A stretch of DNA of 64,000 nt, taken from Paracoccaceae bacterium. Lineage in GTDB: Bacteria; Pseudomonadota; Alphaproteobacteria; Rhodobacterales; Rhodobacteraceae. Positions 63,432 to 64,000 of this stretch are shown piece after piece (positions within the stretch are counted from its first letter, which is position 1; each line of letters begins with the position of its first letter). The DNA is taken from the NCBI GenBank assembly GCA_028284705.1, contig JANQRE010000010.1, positions 62,001 through 126,000 on the forward strand, written 5' to 3'. Both the position numbers and the translations under genes were made by a program. Under the pieces are notes generated by a model. That model had not been told where the DNA came from. It ran no database searches and worked only from the letters and a program-made list of their open reading frames with translations.

Positions 63432-63969
63432 GTGACGATCATCGGTTTTTGTATTCATATAGGTGGCGGCGGCGGATTGCTGCCTATTACGTCCAATGAG
63501 GGCACCATTCCAGCCTGTTATGCGCGAGGAACGCGCATAGCGACGCCCCATGGAATTGCTCTGGTTGTGAATTCTGGTGACCTCATCATCACATGGAATA
63601 GGGTCGTGCAGCCGGTCCGTTGGGTCTGGTCTGGGTATCAGCGGTTCGATGGTGCCGAATTTCACCAGAAACCTGTTTCGATCGCCAAACACGCATTTGG
63701 ACACGGGTTTCCAGATCATGACCTCGTTGTGTGGGGTCAACACCGCATCTTTGCGGGCATTCCTGGGCAACTAAACCAGAGCCTTTCTGAGCCAGCTTCT
63801 GTTCCTGCGAAATCACTGACCGGAATCCCAAGCATCCGGCATATGGCGGGAAAAATCGATTCAGTGGTATCATCTCGTTTGTGACGAACACTGTGTCGTC
63901 AAAGCCAACAATATCGCGTCGGAAACCCACCAGCTCTTCGCTCATAGAACCGGCATTGTCAGAAGGTGA
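63432..63969 (+). pseudogene. Hint-domain gene with frameshift
   Basis: CYARGTRIATPHGIALVVNS, HDLVVWGQHRIFAGIPG and SIRHMAGK follow the Hint pattern of the gene at 51191. After GGAAAAATCG near 63851 the frame reads out, while the shifted frame gives SIQWYHLVCDEHCVVKAN, the expected next block, and ends at TGA 63967. One extra A in the A5 run explains it. The gene is either broken or misread in the homopolymer. Confidence 0.7.
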
Positions 63970-64000
63970 TGCTCAAGTGTTGCGCGAATGGGCGATGCTG

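Noticed and set aside
1-64000. CRISPR array, rRNA operon or plasmid origin
   Set aside because: No spaced direct repeats, rRNA sequence, or rep/par genes were seen.

Overview
The window looks like chromosomal DNA of a marine-type Rhodobacteraceae (Alphaproteobacteria, order Rhodobacterales). Reasons: a CtrA-type response regulator with full-site TTAA-N7-TTAA boxes, two Hint-domain proteins of the rhodobacteral type, KpsT/KpsE-like capsule export genes next to kdsA, the DUF2924/DUF3489/serine-recombinase set, and high-GC codon use. The genus cannot be fixed from sequence reading alone.

Layout. 0-7.4 kb: ArsR regulator with an ArsP-like permease, an NhaA antiporter, a capsule block (KpsT-like ATPase, KpsE-like co-polymerase, KdsA) and a frameshifted BaiN/HI0933-type flavoprotein. 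7.4-11 kb: tRNA-Gln followed by a small integrative remnant (large serine recombinase plus tandem DUF2924/DUF3489 modules, one decayed). 11.4-33.9 kb: a zinc-homeostasis island. It holds znuA, znuCB, zur, a NicO-type transporter, two COG0523 GTPases, a second Fur/Zur-type regulator, a WD40 protein, DUF1636, a FecCD-type ABC importer and several enzymes that look like low-zinc stand-ins: HisI missing a zinc Cys, class III alcohol dehydrogenase missing half its structural zinc site, a ThrRS, an iron-type alcohol dehydrogenase and a candidate metal-free iota-carbonic anhydrase. I see five similar 15-bp palindromes (TGT-N9-ACA type) at the expected promoters; they are probably Zur boxes.

33.9-44.9 kb: a GNAT enzyme, a compact tyrosine recombinase, then a nitrogen-scavenging unit (M20 amidohydrolase, GntR regulator, glutaminase, DUF1028 protein, peptide-type ABC transporter with a permease-ATPase fusion). 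A perfect ATTTATCATGATAAAT palindrome lies at both divergent promoters and is the likely GntR operator. 45-53 kb: PAS protein, hybrid-free histidine kinase, PepSY/(Asn-Gly)n secreted protein with an adjacent two-component pair, Hint protein, HEPN-like protein.

53.3-60.1 kb is the least ordinary part. A CtrA-like regulator is followed by a diverged, mosaic inverted duplication (left arm about 54.3-56.35 kb, right arm about 58.35-60.07 kb). It carries two families of 57-68 aa proteins (here called SmA and SmB), small membrane proteins, repeated strong hairpins with C-rich loops, and paired intrinsic terminators. At least four perfect and two near-perfect CtrA full sites sit in front of these small genes. 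60.2-64 kb: SRAP/YedK-type protein, a 36-aa membrane peptide gene, a GNAT protein and a frameshifted Hint gene at the edge.

The genes fit together as two main stories: a Zur-controlled response that imports zinc and replaces zinc enzymes, and a CtrA-controlled set of small proteins and RNAs of unknown role. No searches were run; family names rest on motif recognition.
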